Assembly: GCF_918797505.1 (NCBI RefSeq)
Contig: NC_092799.1
Span: 33,430,597 to 33,494,596, forward strand
Origin: Bemisia tabaci
Lineage: Eukaryota; Arthropoda; Insecta; Hemiptera; Aleyrodidae
Direction: 5' to 3'
DNA length: 64,000 nt
Part shown: positions 44,242 through 57,224 of the stretch, in pieces
Numbering within the stretch: the first letter of the stretch is position 1
Layout of the letters: each line of letters opens with the position of its first letter
Notes under the pieces: generated by a model
The model's input: only the letters and a program-made list of their open reading frames with translations
Told to the model about the DNA's origin: nothing
Databases searched by the model: none
Position numbers and translations under genes: made by a program

Positions 44242-46694
44242 CTGCTATCACCGATCATCGGCATCACTCAGCACTGATCAATTCGTTTGATGAATGATAT
44301 TCGATCGCGAAAATTCGCCTTTTGTCGTCCAATACACGTGAGTTTATCCCTATCAGTGAGCCTTTTCTTTAGGCGAGGCATGCAATCACCGGTAAAGAGA
44401 AATTAAAATGGTTCATACATTTTTTGAAACATCGAATTTTTGTTTTAAAAACGCAAGTTTCGGCGTGGATTTGTACGGGGCTTCGTAGTTTTTATGGAAA
44501 ATATGGTATGGGGCTATTAGGATTAATACTTTTTCTACGTGGCAAAACTGTATTCTACGGAGGGACCCCGTGGAATGAGATAGGGTATAGTAGGACGTCT
44601 CTTTTTGCTGTCCCAGTTGGGGTCCAATTATATGTATGTCATCCTATATATATGTAGCTTCGAAATTGCACAGCGTCATCTTCTCCTTTTTGCCGCCTGT
44701 TATGTGCAATGAATTACGAGTTGTGTGTACTTGCTGTTTAAAAAACCTCCAGCATGCAACCGATTTCATTAAAAAATAGCCAAACGCCAATAGCCACGTA
44801 TAGCTAAAACTGACATCAGCGCAACATCTTTTACGATTCCTCGACGTTTGATTGTGTTCAGGATCATGAGCCCTATGTTAGTGGACTCTTTTAAAGGAGC
44901 AGCGCTGAACGTTTCTGGAGAAATGATTGTAGGTTTTTTGCCGAGTTAAATTTTCTATTAAAGGTAAAGTAAGTAAAAAAAAAGCAAAAATGAAAAATAA
45001 GAGGCAACATGAGCCATTTAATTTCGAGAGGTGACTTAAGACCCATGGATATGTTGTCGAAGTGCAACGATCGTATGAAACTACAAGAACAAGACGTAGT
45101 AAAAATCGACATCAATTATACAAATTAACGTTAAAATAAATTATGTCAAAACAAATGAAGTAAAAGATGAATTGTGCACTTGAAATTTAAAGGTATACCT
45201 CCTTTTTATTGAGTTCATGTTTGCTCACTTCCTTTGTGAATAAAATCGTCTTTTTTTATACAGAGAGGTTTAACTTTGAAATCTTAGCTGTATTTGTTAT
45301 TTATAGTAACTCGCTAATTGGAATATAACTTATGACCAATTCAAGTTTCTTTGCACTGTGGGAAAAAATTCACTTGAATTAAACAAAGCAAAATAAATTC
45401 TGTTACGAGAAGGTCTTTAAATAAAAAAAAAATTAAACCCTCGAAAAAATTTATTTTAATCAGAAATAATTTTGTTTTAAGTTAAAATAAAAAATAACCA
45501 TGAGGGCTCTGTCACTTTGAACCAAAAAAAAAAAAAATGAAATAAAAAAGGAAGAAGAAGAGGGTTACAACTTTAATCGGCAATTTAGGCTTCCAACCTA
45601 AGGCTCCGAGAAGAAAAGAATAAAATGCTTCTGAAAGAACTGGAGAGAAATTCAGAGCTTCCGGTGCGATCTAAATAATTCTCACGATGGTGATTGAAGA
45701 ACTGGCTCGGGGAAGAAAGAGCCGTAATCGAAATGAGTAATAAGTGCATACAAAACAGAGTGATTCGGAGCAAAAGGTTACTTTTCAATAAAGCTATCCT
45801 CGGGTTCAGGCAGAAAGACACCTTTTTCGTCGCTTTTGAAGTATTCAAGACCCCGTCCTCCTTATTGCAGCGTCTAAGTAATTTGCGCACTGAAGTGAGA
45901 TTATTAACTTACGGATAGAATAAACCCGACTAGGGCGGACGGCGGGAAAACTCGTTTAAAATGCTTTTATGTTTTTCTTTTTTGCTTTTATGTTCCCGTA
46001 ATAAAAATGCGATCGTTCCAATCTTGTATACACATCGTTAGCCGAGGTTGGTCCGCATCTTCAAGTCTCCCGCGCTTGGTTATCCTTCCCTTTTAAATTA
46101 TTCATCTGTGCCTTTCTTTCATCATCTTTGTAATTTAGAAGGTGTTTTTAATTCCGCCTGGACTATGGTTTGTTTTTCCACCTCAGTTGTTGAGAAAGCT
46201 CCTGTTTTTTTCACAGGAATTAAGGCGTGCTAATAGCCCCGCTCTACTGGAGGTGTTGAAGTTTACAATCCAACCAACATCGATCAAGTCCACTTTTTTA
46301 ACGGCCACCAAACATTACACGAGGATCATTTTAATTGGTCGAACAAACGTTTTCACCGATACATGCGTCCACTCAAGCAGACAGAAATTATTTCACGAGT
46401 AAGTAAAGTGATAACTACTAGTAAACTAGTACAATTTTGCAAGATTGTATTATTTTGGATAATGTTTCATATTGTGATATTTTAAACGGCTTCAGTGATG
46501 TTTAGCAACTATATGGGTGGATTTCAGCTAATGGGATACAATATGGGAAAGACGTGTAACTGGTTGCTCAAAACTTTCAATTATAATATTTTCTCTTGGT
46601 GTTTGGTTTTTTTTGCGTAGAAGCAGGTCGCACCAACTACGAAAAAATTTCTCAGGAGATTGGAATAACTCTAAACCTTTTCTTCAACGTGCTA
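44242..46694. other. Unassigned
   Basis: AT-rich with A-tracts near 45420-45540. Frames such as 45585-45890 (minus) have no motif. Confidence 0.35.
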
Positions 46695-46861
46695 CAGTGG
46701 CGTGGCGTGAATTGCGATATATCGATTGTTATATGTCATTTAGACCTATGGAAAAGGATCGATAAATAGAGTGTTCGCAGCGAACACCTTAATAATCGAT
46801 TCTTTATCATAGATTTAAATGGCATAACAATCGATATATCGAAATTCACGCTACGCCACTG
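46695..46861. mobile_element. Family G hAT-type MITE, copy 4
   Basis: It starts CAGTGGCGTGGCGTGAATTG and ends AATTCACGCTACGCCACTG. The flanks ACGTGCTA and ACGTGAAA match in 6 of 8 bases. Confidence 0.86.
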
Positions 46862-47738
46862 ACGTGAAAATGCCGTGCAGTGTAAATGCCGGTTGTCAGT
46901 TGTTGAGTTTGCCCCCACGGCTTTACGACTTTTGCTTTTTCTTAGTAGCAAATATATTTCTCTAAAATAACCGAAAATGAGGGGTCCTCGAAGCTCTTTG
47001 AAGTTTTGGTTTGATTTGATTCAATTTGGCCTCATCGCAGATCAAGGTAGGTGTTTGGGGACTTTCATTTTCGATGTCCACTGTGTCCGGGGAACGGAGC
47101 CGAGTGCGCGGCGAGTAAAAGATCCGCGGACAATTGACCGCGACGGGGGAACATTCAAAGGCCACATCCTGAGCACTCTGGAGCAGTTTCCGTGCCATCC
47201 CCTCGTGCTAATTATACGTGTCCCCGCTTCATTTACATTTCGTAACAGCTCGTGGCGTTAAGGCCCCTGCATCATCCCCGTTTGTACCACCACCATTCAC
47301 CTCGGCTGTAACAATGGCGCTGAGTTTAAGCAGAAAGGAACCAAGTCGAAACAGAGGAAACGGAGTCTCGAGTTTTCTTCTTATTCTTGAGGGGCCGTTC
47401 GAGGATTATGTAAGTTCTTTTGACCGACTTTTTGACCTCCCTCTCTTCTTGTAAGCCACCCGAGCCAACCACTCATCACCTCTTCTAATTTACGTAAAAC
47501 TGGGTTGGCCCTCATCCCCCGATGATTAAAAAAATATCTAAAAAAATAGTCGAAAAAAAGTACTTTTTTTAAAGTGGAATGCTTACATAAGACTGGTCGG
47601 CGACGCCGCTTAGTTACATGCCTTTGAGACCAGGTTGATACTTAAAATTGAGGCTGATAAACAACTTAATCTGTCAAAATACAAATAATAAAATAACAAC
47701 TTAATTTGGGGAAAAGGCTGCAAAAAAACAACAAAGGA
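46862..47738. other. Unassigned
   Basis: Mirrored frames around 46977-47261 have no motif. No repeat was found. Confidence 0.35.
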
Positions 47739-47799
47739 TAAACAAAACCCGGAACGTTTCAGATTGTTAATTTTTTGAAACGTTCCGAGTTTTGTTTAG
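47739..47799. repeat. Short imperfect palindrome
   Basis: AAACAAAACCCGGAACGTTTC pairs with GAAACGTTCCGAGTTTTGTTT across a loop of about 15 bp, one mismatch. A hairpin of this size could be a small RNA precursor or a MITE remnant. Confidence 0.6.
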
Positions 47800-48570
47800 C
47801 TTTTGTTAAAATTGAGGCATTTTTCGACAAAAGGGCACAAGAGACTTCCGATGCAGCTATGATTGTCCGACGTGGTTCTCTAGTTGTAAGTAATTTATCC
47901 GACAATTCTGCTATGAATTTTTCTTTGAATCTACACCGAGTTTTTCTCCATTGCCCGGAGGAAGTAAAGTGACTGCGACTGAATGTCATCTGCCGCAAAC
48001 ACTAAAATAATTGCAAAATCTTAGTGGCATTGCAAGACTCATTCGCCTTTTTTCCGAAAAGTTCCTCAATCGTAGAATTTTAAGTCTACTTCCGTTCAGA
48101 GGGTACATTGATTTGAAACCTCTGTGACGGGTACATTTTTCATCGGAGAAATTTTAAGTTGGATCGAAAATGACTGCAATTTTATCACCTCTCAAGTTAG
48201 TACCACACAAATATCCAGTATATCAACAGTTTCTGATATCGCCCAAAAAACGTAATAAAATGTAGATTTTTCTGCCTTTGTTCCAATTTTGGGGATTTGG
48301 GGGATGCTCCCGTAATTTGTAGAGGAGCAATTTTGGATTCTCTTTTAGGACCCTCCGTAAGTTAGAAATTCACTAAGAAAAAATCCCGCTTTCAAAACCG
48401 CAGGAAAACACTATGATACTAGACTAAGTATCTGTGAAAGGTTGGTCATCCACTAGAAAATTAAAATACGACAGGAAATCTGCAACGTTGCAAAATGAGT
48501 CGCGTGGTTTTAAAATTTGACCGTATGTATACTCGGACATCGGGAATAGTTGTTCCGTTTTAATATAAAA
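47800..48570. other. Unassigned
   Basis: No gene or repeat recognised. Confidence 0.4.
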
Positions 48571-48857
48571 ATGTCGTCTTTAAGGGCGGCACGAGGTCGG
48601 ACAAGACCAAGTATCTCATTTCGCCTTCAATTTTGATGATACTTCAAGCACATCTATGAAGTTCGAATAGTGGTATCAAAGAGCAGTGTGAGTTCAAGAG
48701 TCTTGTTCTGCTGTCATCTCTTGATTTTTCACATCCCAACGGTAATTTTTACGCAAGCGCCATGGTTCAATAGAGTTATAAAATGAAAAAACACTATGAT
48801 AAAGTTTGCCCAGATTTCCAAGCTATAGTCGTCTCGTTTTGATAAAAAAAAAAAAAA

Positions 48858-48893
<36 letters not shown>

Positions 48894-48980
48894 GTCTGTA
48901 AACACGGAACGAAGCCGGAGTCAAGACCAGATGTCTCATTTCGCCTTCAATTGTGATGATACTTCAAGCACATCCATAAA
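48571..48980 (+). repeat. Two diverged direct repeats with a poly(A) tract between
   Basis: 48571-48660 and 48890-48980 share TCTCATTTCGCCTTCAATT, TGATGATACTTCAAGCACAT and an upstream GTCGTCT. A poly(A) tract (48844-48890, one T) precedes the second copy. A poly(A)-preceded duplication could reflect a retroposed fragment. Confidence 0.6.
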
Positions 48981-50587
48981 ACACGAATGCATAGTATGGT
49001 AGTGGTATGGTACGTAAAAAAAGAGTTGAGCTAATAGCCGATTTTGCAAATGTACGCAATGATTGCGACCCATAGGCCATGCTTTAATAAAATAAAACAA
49101 TGTGCAAGAGGATGGTACGTGGTATTGTGGTATGGTTTGAATTCTTCATTTAAATTTGTTATGATGTGTACAAGCAATCGATACGGTCTGTTGTATTCTA
49201 AAGGCTTCCTGAAAAAAATCCGCAAAATGTATCGCGTATCACAATATGACCCGAGAACTCCAAACCGATGCGTCAAAGGAAAATTTCAGTGGGTTGTTGT
49301 AAAGAATGGATAAAAACTTTCCTAACAAGACGCACGGTCAAGGAAGAAACGAGAGATAGTGACAACAAGTAAGAACAAAGGAAAGGATGATTCAGAGTAT
49401 GTAAACGGTAGAACGGTATAGGGGTAAAATCTGTTCGTCTGTTGCCCGCGTTAGACAGCACACTCCAGTGGGTATGACAAAGAGACAGGTCTGCATGCTT
49501 ATTAACTTTCGGAAGCCAAGATGACTTTCGATGCAACAACCCGAAATCTTTGCGCAGTGCCGCCACATGGTGAGGAAATTCCGATAGAAAAGATTTTTTG
49601 GGTAATATGAAGGGATTCCAATAGTAAAACATCATTCACGGTGCGCATGCTAAAATATTTTATCGCTGGATCCAGCCGCTTTGAAATGGACTTAGCGTAG
49701 ATAGGGTACAACCATCCTTAGAACTTATTAGACATTATTCTTTCTTCAGTTTTTCATACCTTTGAAGCATTAACCTGGAATAAAGTTTAAAAAGTTCACA
49801 CGAGTGCATCTGAGCTTTCAGCTCTATATGACATTTATGGACAATTTGTTGGATTGAGAATGAAAGATTGAATCCTGAGAGATCAAGAAACTTAAGTAAT
49901 TAAGACATTTAAATAGAGAAAAATAAGTGTAAAATCAATTTCACAATAAAGTATGCCATGAAAATGTGGCCTTCATCTGTAAATATATAAGCGCGTGCGA
50001 TCCGTCAATAAGTCAATTGATCTTTTGATTCGTTAGTTTGATCATTCTAATGATGAATCCATCTCCTAAAAAAGATCTCGAAGGATAATATCACTTTACA
50101 CAAATTCAGGCAAAACAGTCAAATTCCATCCGGATTGAATCCGTTCAGAATTTTTTAACTATTTTAAATGTGTTAAATAGTACCTACTTACGAGACCACA
50201 TAAACAATAAACATATCTCGATACTAAGTCCATTAATCTCTTTATCTATTGTGGAACTGTTGTAAAAGAGTTTAAATATTCGAGTTCACATTCTGAAAAA
50301 TTATACTCAAGAAAGGAACATCATGGATTCCAAAAGACTAATATGGCTTATATTTTTATCTCTAATAGTGCAAACTTGTTTGCTCGGTCCATTTTTTTTT
50401 TTTGAGGAAAGCAAATTTAGTAGGTAATACATCGCACACTAAATAGTTTTTGGCCGCACCTGAAGAGCCCTTTTTCATACCAAAATGTTCGGAGTTTCTT
50501 TGAAAAACCCAGTCTTAATACTGTGGAAACATGATCAATTTTATTTTACTCTGTCAATGTGGTACCGGTTTGATTATCCACAACATG
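48981..50587. other. Unassigned, AT-rich
   Basis: Short frames only. No feature could be supported. Confidence 0.4.
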
Positions 50588-50891
50588 CACACAAAAAAGT
50601 ACGATAGTTCCGACTGATTTTTGCCCAGCTAGAAGGATAGCTGCTTCGGGTAGAGATCTGGTTGAGTCAACCAGGAATGTGGTTGAATTGGCCATACCTA
50701 AAGCTGAAAGAACCATACTACTGGCCATCTAGCTGGAGCAACCATCTATACCTCTTGCTGGAGTAACACTACCTCTGGCGGAGCGCGGGAGCAACCATAC
50801 CCCCCCCCCCCCCCCGGCTGGAGTAACCATACCTCGGGCTAGCGTATAAATCAGCTAGGAATAAAGTTGAGATTATCATATATTTTCTGTG
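50588..50891. mobile_element. CACAC/CTGTG-ended element with repeated ACCATAC motifs
   Basis: CACACAAAAAAGTACGATAG at the left resembles the complement of TATCATATATTTTCTGTG at the right. Inside, a GGAGTAACCATACCTC-like unit recurs about four times (50735-50835), interrupted by a 16-base C tract. The motif is that of family B subterminal repeats, and more ACCATA copies follow at 50910-50960. Confidence 0.45.
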
Positions 50892-51274
50892 CACTTAATG
50901 GCAGTTTGTACCATACTACGATAACATTTACCATGTTTTTGGTAAACGATACCATAGTTATTATACTCATAATCACTCCGCACCATCAACGTGTCAAAAA
51001 TCAAACAGGTTATCGGTTATGAATATATTAATTTACCATATCGTCACCTTCCGGCTGAGGTATCACAAGCGCCATACTCCGTTAAAAAAGTTTTGCCGCC
51101 ATTTTATTGTTTTGCAGAAAAATTATTGGTTGAATCTGTTTGAAAATATCACTGAATTCTATCAGCAACACAAAGAAAATGCACCCAAATTTACGGGCAG
51201 CTTCGTTGAACAATTTCTCTGTAAATGAAAAAAATGGCAGCGGAAATTTTTAAACGTTGCATGGCGTTGTGATA

Positions 51275-51701
51275 CACTGAAAAAAAAGTGAAGTTGATTT
51301 AACATTCTGTATGTAAAAGAAGTGTGCGAAAACTTACAAAATGCAGAATTAACTCCTACAGCAGTATTTTTACCAGTGTCAAGATGCAAAACTAACTGTC
51401 GTCGTAGAGGGTAATTTAGCATGTTGTGCACCGTAAAAAAAGTGAAGTTGATTTAACATTCTGGGTGTAAAAAAAGTGTGCGAGAACTTATAAAATGCTG
51501 AAATAACTGCCACAACAATTACTTTATCAAAGCCATTATGTAAAAATAACTACTGTGACAGGCAAGTTAGCATTTTATAAGTTCTCGCACACTTTTTTTT
51601 ACATCCAGAATGTTAAAACAACTTTACTTGTTTTTCGGTGCGAGTTCTCGCACACGTTTTTACATCCGGTATGTTAAATCGACTTCACTTTTTTCTCGGT
51701 G
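51275..51701. mobile_element. Family E element, copy 1, interrupted by another family E element
   Basis: It starts CACTGAAAAAAAAGTGAAGT and ends CACTTTTTTCTCGGTG. TA before it and CA after it, once removed, rejoin GTGATA with CTTTTGCC exactly as expected for family F. Its own right arm resumes after the inner copy. Confidence 0.8.
51429..51640. mobile_element. Family E element, copy 2, innermost
   Basis: It starts CACCGTAAAAAAAGTGAAGT and ends ACTTGTTTTTCGGTG. The flanks TG and CG differ by one transition. GTGTGCGAGAACTTATAAAA and its complement form the long subterminal arms. Confidence 0.82.
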
Positions 51702-51792
51702 CACTTTTGCCGGAAGGTGACGATATTTTTTCCCCGTGAGTAAAAATATTTCAAACAGCATCCTCTATATTCAATACGCGTGTGTATGAAAT

Positions 51793-52130
51793 TTGAAATG
51801 TGACAGCAGTGGGGTTTCGAGAAGGTGGTCGAGAGCGGAGGGAGGCACGCGTGGCTGCCCGCCAAAGGTCCTCGCGAATCGCTACAGCGGGTCCGCTGCT
51901 TACTGCGCCGGAAAACGAGTGGATAGGCAAAAGAGGTGTCACCTGCTCCCGGGCAGCAGACCGCCCGCCCGGCTCGGCGCTGCGTCGGTCTCAAGACGTG
52001 CCGCACCGCCCTGTCCGAGTCAACAAGTCAGCCGGGAAATCATTCTCGGGTCAAGGGACAATTCGCTACGTTGCGCCCTGCTTTCATCCGCTGCTCTTTC
52101 AGTATCGCTCGTCGTTCAGCTCACCATTTA
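51793..52130. other. GC- and CpG-rich block, coding status unknown
   Basis: Three overlapping plus frames (51793-52131, 51800-52192, 51936-52289) stay open because of composition. The frame ending at 52289 has a more ordinary C-terminal half (residues ENFKTIKRSEIENWKTV) but no known domain. It could be a promoter or first exon. Confidence 0.25.
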
Positions 52131-54928
52131 AGAGCTTCGCGTCGCTTGCGCAACGAGTTTCAGAGTTGCAAGATTCAGTTGGAAAATTTTAAGACTATTA
52201 AAAGATCGGAAATAGAGAACTGGAAGACAGTGATTGAATGCAATTATTCGCACTTGAAGGATGTCCGTGTTGCATGTACGACGAATTGAAGGCTTTTTGG
52301 ATTATGTTAATTCATATGTCTAGATGTAACCATTCGTGTTTGAGGGATGCTCGTGTTGCATACATAGAAAGTTGAGGGCGCTTCGAATATGCTGACCTTG
52401 CAGTAAAGCGCGTAAAAACTTGTTACTCCGTCATTGAGTCAACCAATCGGTCTTTGGAAGATTGGAGGTTGCGTTAATGAGAACACGTGCCCTACAAAGA
52501 ATGGTTGTTTAATAATTGCACTACATATCTTGTTATAAGGATTTACTATTGTAGGCTCATTTTAGAAATTAAATGTCCACTAGCTGTAGATTCTTCAATA
52601 GATGAACCATAGAAGTAGTTCCTAATTTCTAAATGTTGTTTAATAAATTGGTGGATAGGGCCGAAGAGGGGGAGGGGGAGATGAAAGCATTACTGCCCCA
52701 ACCTCTATACCTGTAAATAACATGTGTTTGGGAGAGTTTTTTAAATGAAGGATTTGACGATTAATTATCATCGTGAATTTACTTACAAAATGCTTGTAAG
52801 TTTGATCCCTTGACACACTTTTTCAAATATTTTTTACTAAATTTGATGCAGGTCTCTGATTAGAGTCCCATGAGAAACCATGGAAACCTTGCCAACTTTC
52901 CGCCGATCTCCGTCTTAACTTTGCTCCCTGTGGGATACGAAAATGTTGGAGGAAAATAGGATAAGTGAATCTATCATAGTTATGTCATCGTATATTGATC
53001 TTAACATCGTTGAGAATCTGCTTTTCTCGGAATCACAATTATATGTATGTCACTTGGCATAACGTTTGATTGGACATCTTAATTTTATCGTTGTCTTTTC
53101 CTCAGCAAGTTCCGCAGGGGTGACCCACATTGGCATTGTTTCAGCGTCCGGAAAAGCACTTATTGTGGCATCATTCCGACCGATATTCCGCTGCAAAATG
53201 TTGAGACTCACAGTGGCTCTTCGTGCTATTTTTATGTGTCAATGGCGGTTTCCCGTCGATTGTCTCATCCGCGCTTCAAAGTATAAGTTTACGACGAATG
53301 CTTTGGCAGGAGATGATGACGAAGTATAAATAGGACCGTAAAATACGGGCAATAAGACGTGCCGATATTTTTATTCCGCCCTTTACCTCGACGAAGAAAA
53401 ATGCAAGTATCGGGGATACTACCTCCATCTCCCAGTTTATTGTCGGAGTTCTCGGTTGAGATATACTGTACTGATGACCTGTTTTTGATGACAGGTATCT
53501 GTTCACGCTGTTTCATATTTTCCAGGGGTGATTCATTCTTCCGGCACATTTTAGATCTAAAAAAAAAAAGGTTTAACCTCAATAAAATTGCATCATTTAA
53601 GTATATTTTGTTGGCACCGGACTATTCAATCGGTTAAGCTTACCCCTACCCTAAAAAAAAATATATATATGGACCGATTTTGTTGATCAGATAACTAGGG
53701 GTGGAAGAGATCTTACTTACAGAATGACCTTTGAATCTGTATAATGAGGAGTACAGCTTTCCATACGAAACAGTCAGATGGAAGGGCTCCATGAGCTGCA
53801 ACTTTGGAGCATTATTTATACGTAATTAAATAAAAATATTTTTACATACTGAGCGTTGAAAAACGAAGGAAACAATACTTATCTGGAAAATTTTTGGACT
53901 AGTGAAAAGACCCATAAGATTTCAGAATTGAGTAAAGCGTTGCTGAGGTTATGAAACAAGAAGCACTGAATGCCAAAAACTGCAGTTCAAAAGTCCACGA
54001 CTTTAATACTTTGAATTGAAAAAAGCTCAACCATCTAGACCGAGCTTTTCATACTTTATACCGTTCAAACTTTGAGTATTAACCAGAATTTTGGTTAGAA
54101 CGTTCAGTTTGCGTGACCGACTTTTTTTTATCAGTTCACTTCAATTAAAAAGTTCTGAGGCAAATCAAAAATTAAATTTGACAAACCAAATAATTTGGTC
54201 GATATGGAAATACCGAAGTTTCAATCATGCAATCAAACTGTTTTTAAGTGCACAACTGATACTTCAATGTCTAATAATTGGCTCCTTAAATGACCTCATA
54301 ATTTTAAAATTCTACTAAATTTTCTTTTTTGGTAATTAAGTATGATTTTTGTTTTAGCCGCAGAGCCTCACGATCTCATTCCAAATAAATAGGAAAAAAA
54401 CGCTTCGATCTGAAATCAGCCCATCATTGGGTTTTTAACCTTTAATCATTCATTTTTTTCAGTGTTCCAGTATGAAACTCATCTAATCTTGCATTTGTAC
54501 GAAAAGTTGTGAATTAAAAGTCATGTTTGTTTAGCACGAGTACATAGGTTCTTTCTTAAAACAATCAGCGGATGTGGATCTCTGCTGCCTGTCTTCCGCC
54601 TGCGGTTTTATCAGTGGTTTTATGAAAAGAAGGCCCCGACTTCGATTCCTCCAGGCGATCCTTCTTATACTCTCCAAAGGGTCATGGAGCTGGCTGTGAA
54701 TTGAGGACGAAAGGGGACTCTGATTAAAAGTGCCGGATCATCCTCAAGGAGGTATTTGAGGTAAGAACAAAAAAAAGTATGCATAAGTATCTCATTTATT
54801 TATAGTTAGTTACGCAATTGAGGTCACTCACATCGGATGATTTGAGGAAAAGTCATTCGGAAGATGGACCGTCTCACAAAGGTATATTATAAAGCTGAAT
54901 TAATTATGTATTAGGACATAGGAGATAA
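52131..54928. other. Unassigned, AT-rich
   Basis: No repeat family, RNA gene or convincing exon. A short (AT)n tract lies near 53651-53660. A TTTTTTTCAGTG right-end-like motif at about 54456-54468 has no visible left partner. Confidence 0.35.
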
Positions 54929-55071
54929 ATTGGACTGCATTTTGCAATTTGGAACTATAAATTCTGGCTCTTCTGGAAAAACACTTATGTGCACAGGGAA
55001 ACTAATGGCACATAGGTTATTTTTAAACCGGGCCAGAATTTATAGTTTTAAATTGCAAAGTGCAGTCCAAT
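54929..55071. mobile_element. Family P palindromic MITE, copy 2
   Basis: ATTGGACTGCATTTTGCAAT at the left and AAATTGCAAAGTGCAGTCCAAT-type sequence at the right pair over about 42 bp, through CTATAAATTCTGGC / GCCAGAATTTATAG. No clear duplication. Confidence 0.78.
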
Positions 55072-55079
55072 CACTTTCT

Positions 55080-55315
55080 CAAACGAAGAAACGTGACTCC
55101 ATTCCTAGGTTGCAAAATTGACGCAAACAATTTAATATTTTGTGGAAATAAACATGTGCTATTTTTGTCCAATATTTTTTTGCTTTTTGCATGAGATCAG
55201 AAGGAACATCATTAAAATTTTCAGTTAGAAAAACCTATAAAATTATCCTAGTAAAATTGCAATTTGCGGAAGGAAATTTGGTAACAGTCAGCTATGGTTA
55301 CGCTCTTTCTCGGGG
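55080..55315. mobile_element. Diverged H-related inverted-repeat element
   Basis: AAACGAAGAAACGTGACTCC at the left pairs loosely with GGTTACGCTCTTTCTCGG at the right, with GGTTGCAAAATTG and GGAAATTTGGTAACAG inside. It resembles 62089-62341. Confidence 0.4.
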
Positions 55316-55601
55316 AGAAGGATGAAATTCCATGCAACTATGTACATTAATAGAAAATTTATCGACGCGTCTGAATAGGAGGGCTTTTAAATATTCCTGA
55401 AGTTTGGCAATAGACCCTGGCATGATTCCTGAATATCCTTCGTTTGTCTTCCTCCTCCGACCCATTTCCATCCCTTTAACCGCAGTGCATTTTGTAACCA
55501 TAAAGCACTCCACTACCATTCGCGGAACGCGCCCCAGATTCCTCTACAGGCATTGAACTTCGGCGCCTGGCGTCTCGGAAGCTCGATACTGTTCATCGAT
55601 A

Positions 55602-55854
55602 CTGCTATGCTTAGGAAGAACGCCGTATGAGCATTCGAGAGTTGCCAAATTTCCTTCAGTAAAATGTTCATTTTTGAGGAAAGTTATGAATATTTTTTCT
55701 TGAAATTTTCAGGAACTTTAGGTGAAATTGCGAACAACATTATCTGAAATATTGGACGAAAAATATTCATAAGTTCACCCGGGAATTCGTGTTTTATCAA
55801 TCGGAATTTGGCAACGCCTGAAGGTCCATACGACGTTTTTCCTTAGCACGGCAG
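55602..55854. mobile_element. Family H MITE (GATA duplication)
   Basis: The left end CTGCTATGCTTAGG has mutated; the right end CCTTAGCACGGCAG is intact. GATA flanks both sides exactly. Confidence 0.86.
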
Positions 55855-56124
55855 GATAGACGCGACGCGCTATTAACCGAACAAAAATCGATAGATCTCA
55901 TATACTTACCCCCCAGTCACATTGTCTTGTCGCGTTCCTACTCAGCACAAGGTTTCCTGTTCTGTTAAAAGTTTCGAATTCAACGAAGACCGTTCATGGC
56001 GGAATTTCCGCGAGAGGCTTTGTTCCAGATTTTTACTTACTGCCAGCCTCCGTTACAACGAGACGAAATATTATCCAGCTTCTGGGTGGTTACAATGTCC
56101 AACTTTTTTATGCTAGTATTAATG
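55855..56124. other. Unassigned
   Basis: A 64-codon frame at 55922-56116 has no motif. Confidence 0.35.
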
Positions 56125-56376
56125 ATGCCGTGCTAAGGAAAAACGCCGTATGAATATTCGAGAGTTGCCAAATTTCCTCCAACTAAATGTTTATTTTTGA
56201 AGAGAGTTATTAATATTTTCTTTCAACATTTTCAGATAATTTAGATCCAATTACGAAGAAAATTACCAGAAAAATTGAAAGGAAAATATTCACAAGTTTT
56301 CCTGAAAATCATTTTCTAACTGACGGAAGTTTGCAACTGATGAAGGTTCATACGGTGTTTTTCCTAAGCACGGCAG
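56125..56376. mobile_element. Family H MITE (AATG duplication)
   Basis: It starts ATGCCGTGCTAAGG (first base changed) and ends CCTAAGCACGGCAG. AATG flanks both sides. Confidence 0.86.
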
Positions 56377-57224
56377 AATGTATGATGGCCCAAACAAAGC
56401 CTTTACAAAGAAATAGAAAAACATTAAAAACGATAACATTTTGGTGGTCCAGGAGGAGATTAATTCCCAAAAATGTTTGAAATTTTTAAGAAATGAATTG
56501 GAGCTAAAAAGAATGAATTCAAACAAATGATTTTCTAGGAATATTATGATTTTCTTCCTTCTACATCAACCATGTCCTCCAAAAAAAATGTCTACCGCCA
56601 AAAAGTTACACCTTTGAAGTGTCAGAGGAGGAAATTAAATAGGCTTTAGTTTTTAAAATTCTAATCCCTTTACGCTGCAATCCTGAACTACAACTTGAAA
56701 CATTGCTCAAGAAGTTACATTGTGCCTGACAAAAATTAGTTTTTCGCGTTTCTCTAAAAGTTAGAAAGAGTGACTGTGGGTCTTTTTGATCCTACATGCT
56801 CATATCCGAAAGTTTCGACTCCTCCTGATTACTGGCTCAAAAATGGATGGATGAAACGTCGGACGGAAAGTTGTGCCGTTTTTTCTCCTCTTTTTTTTAT
56901 CTTTTGAAATTTGGGAAGATCCGAAATAATTTACTATCACGCCGGTTTCACGTCGGATGTAAGATTATGCTTTTTTTTTCTCTCTTTTTTTTAATCTTTT
57001 GAAATTTGGGAATATCTGTATTAATTTACCGTTCAATTATTCCCATAGAAGAATTAAAAGAAGTAAGAAATTTGGAGGCAGAAAAGCCTAATTGACTAGG
57101 CCAGCATGACATAAAGAGGTAAGCATACTTAACATCATTACAATCCCTATACTTTCTGTGTGAAAGAATCTCTCCTTTGATATGCATTTATCGTTTTTGA
57201 CAATTCGCAGAAAATGGGACTTTA
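56377..57224. other. Unassigned, AT-rich
   Basis: A short internal duplication (CTTTTGAAATTTGGGAA with preceding T-rich stretch) occurs at about 56890-56925 and 56980-57012. No gene was seen. Confidence 0.35.

Larger units (their letters stand above)
51038..51726. mobile_element. Family F element, copy 2, host of two nested family E elements
   Basis: The ends ATATCGTCACCTTCCGGC and GCCGGAAGGTGACGATAT are perfect inverted repeats. The inner GTATCACAAGCGCCAT and its partner near 51255-51275 match copy 1. The right arm is cut at 51274 by the E insertion and resumes at 51702-51704 (CTTTTGCCGG). Confidence 0.8.

Noticed and set aside
51793..52289. Three overlapping plus-strand frames taken as a gene
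   Set aside because: All three frames are open together, the mark of GC-rich DNA and not of selection on one frame.
53471..53497. CTGATGA followed by a CCTG/CAGG hairpin, hammerhead-like
   Set aside because: No GAAA follows the hairpin and no stem I can be drawn.
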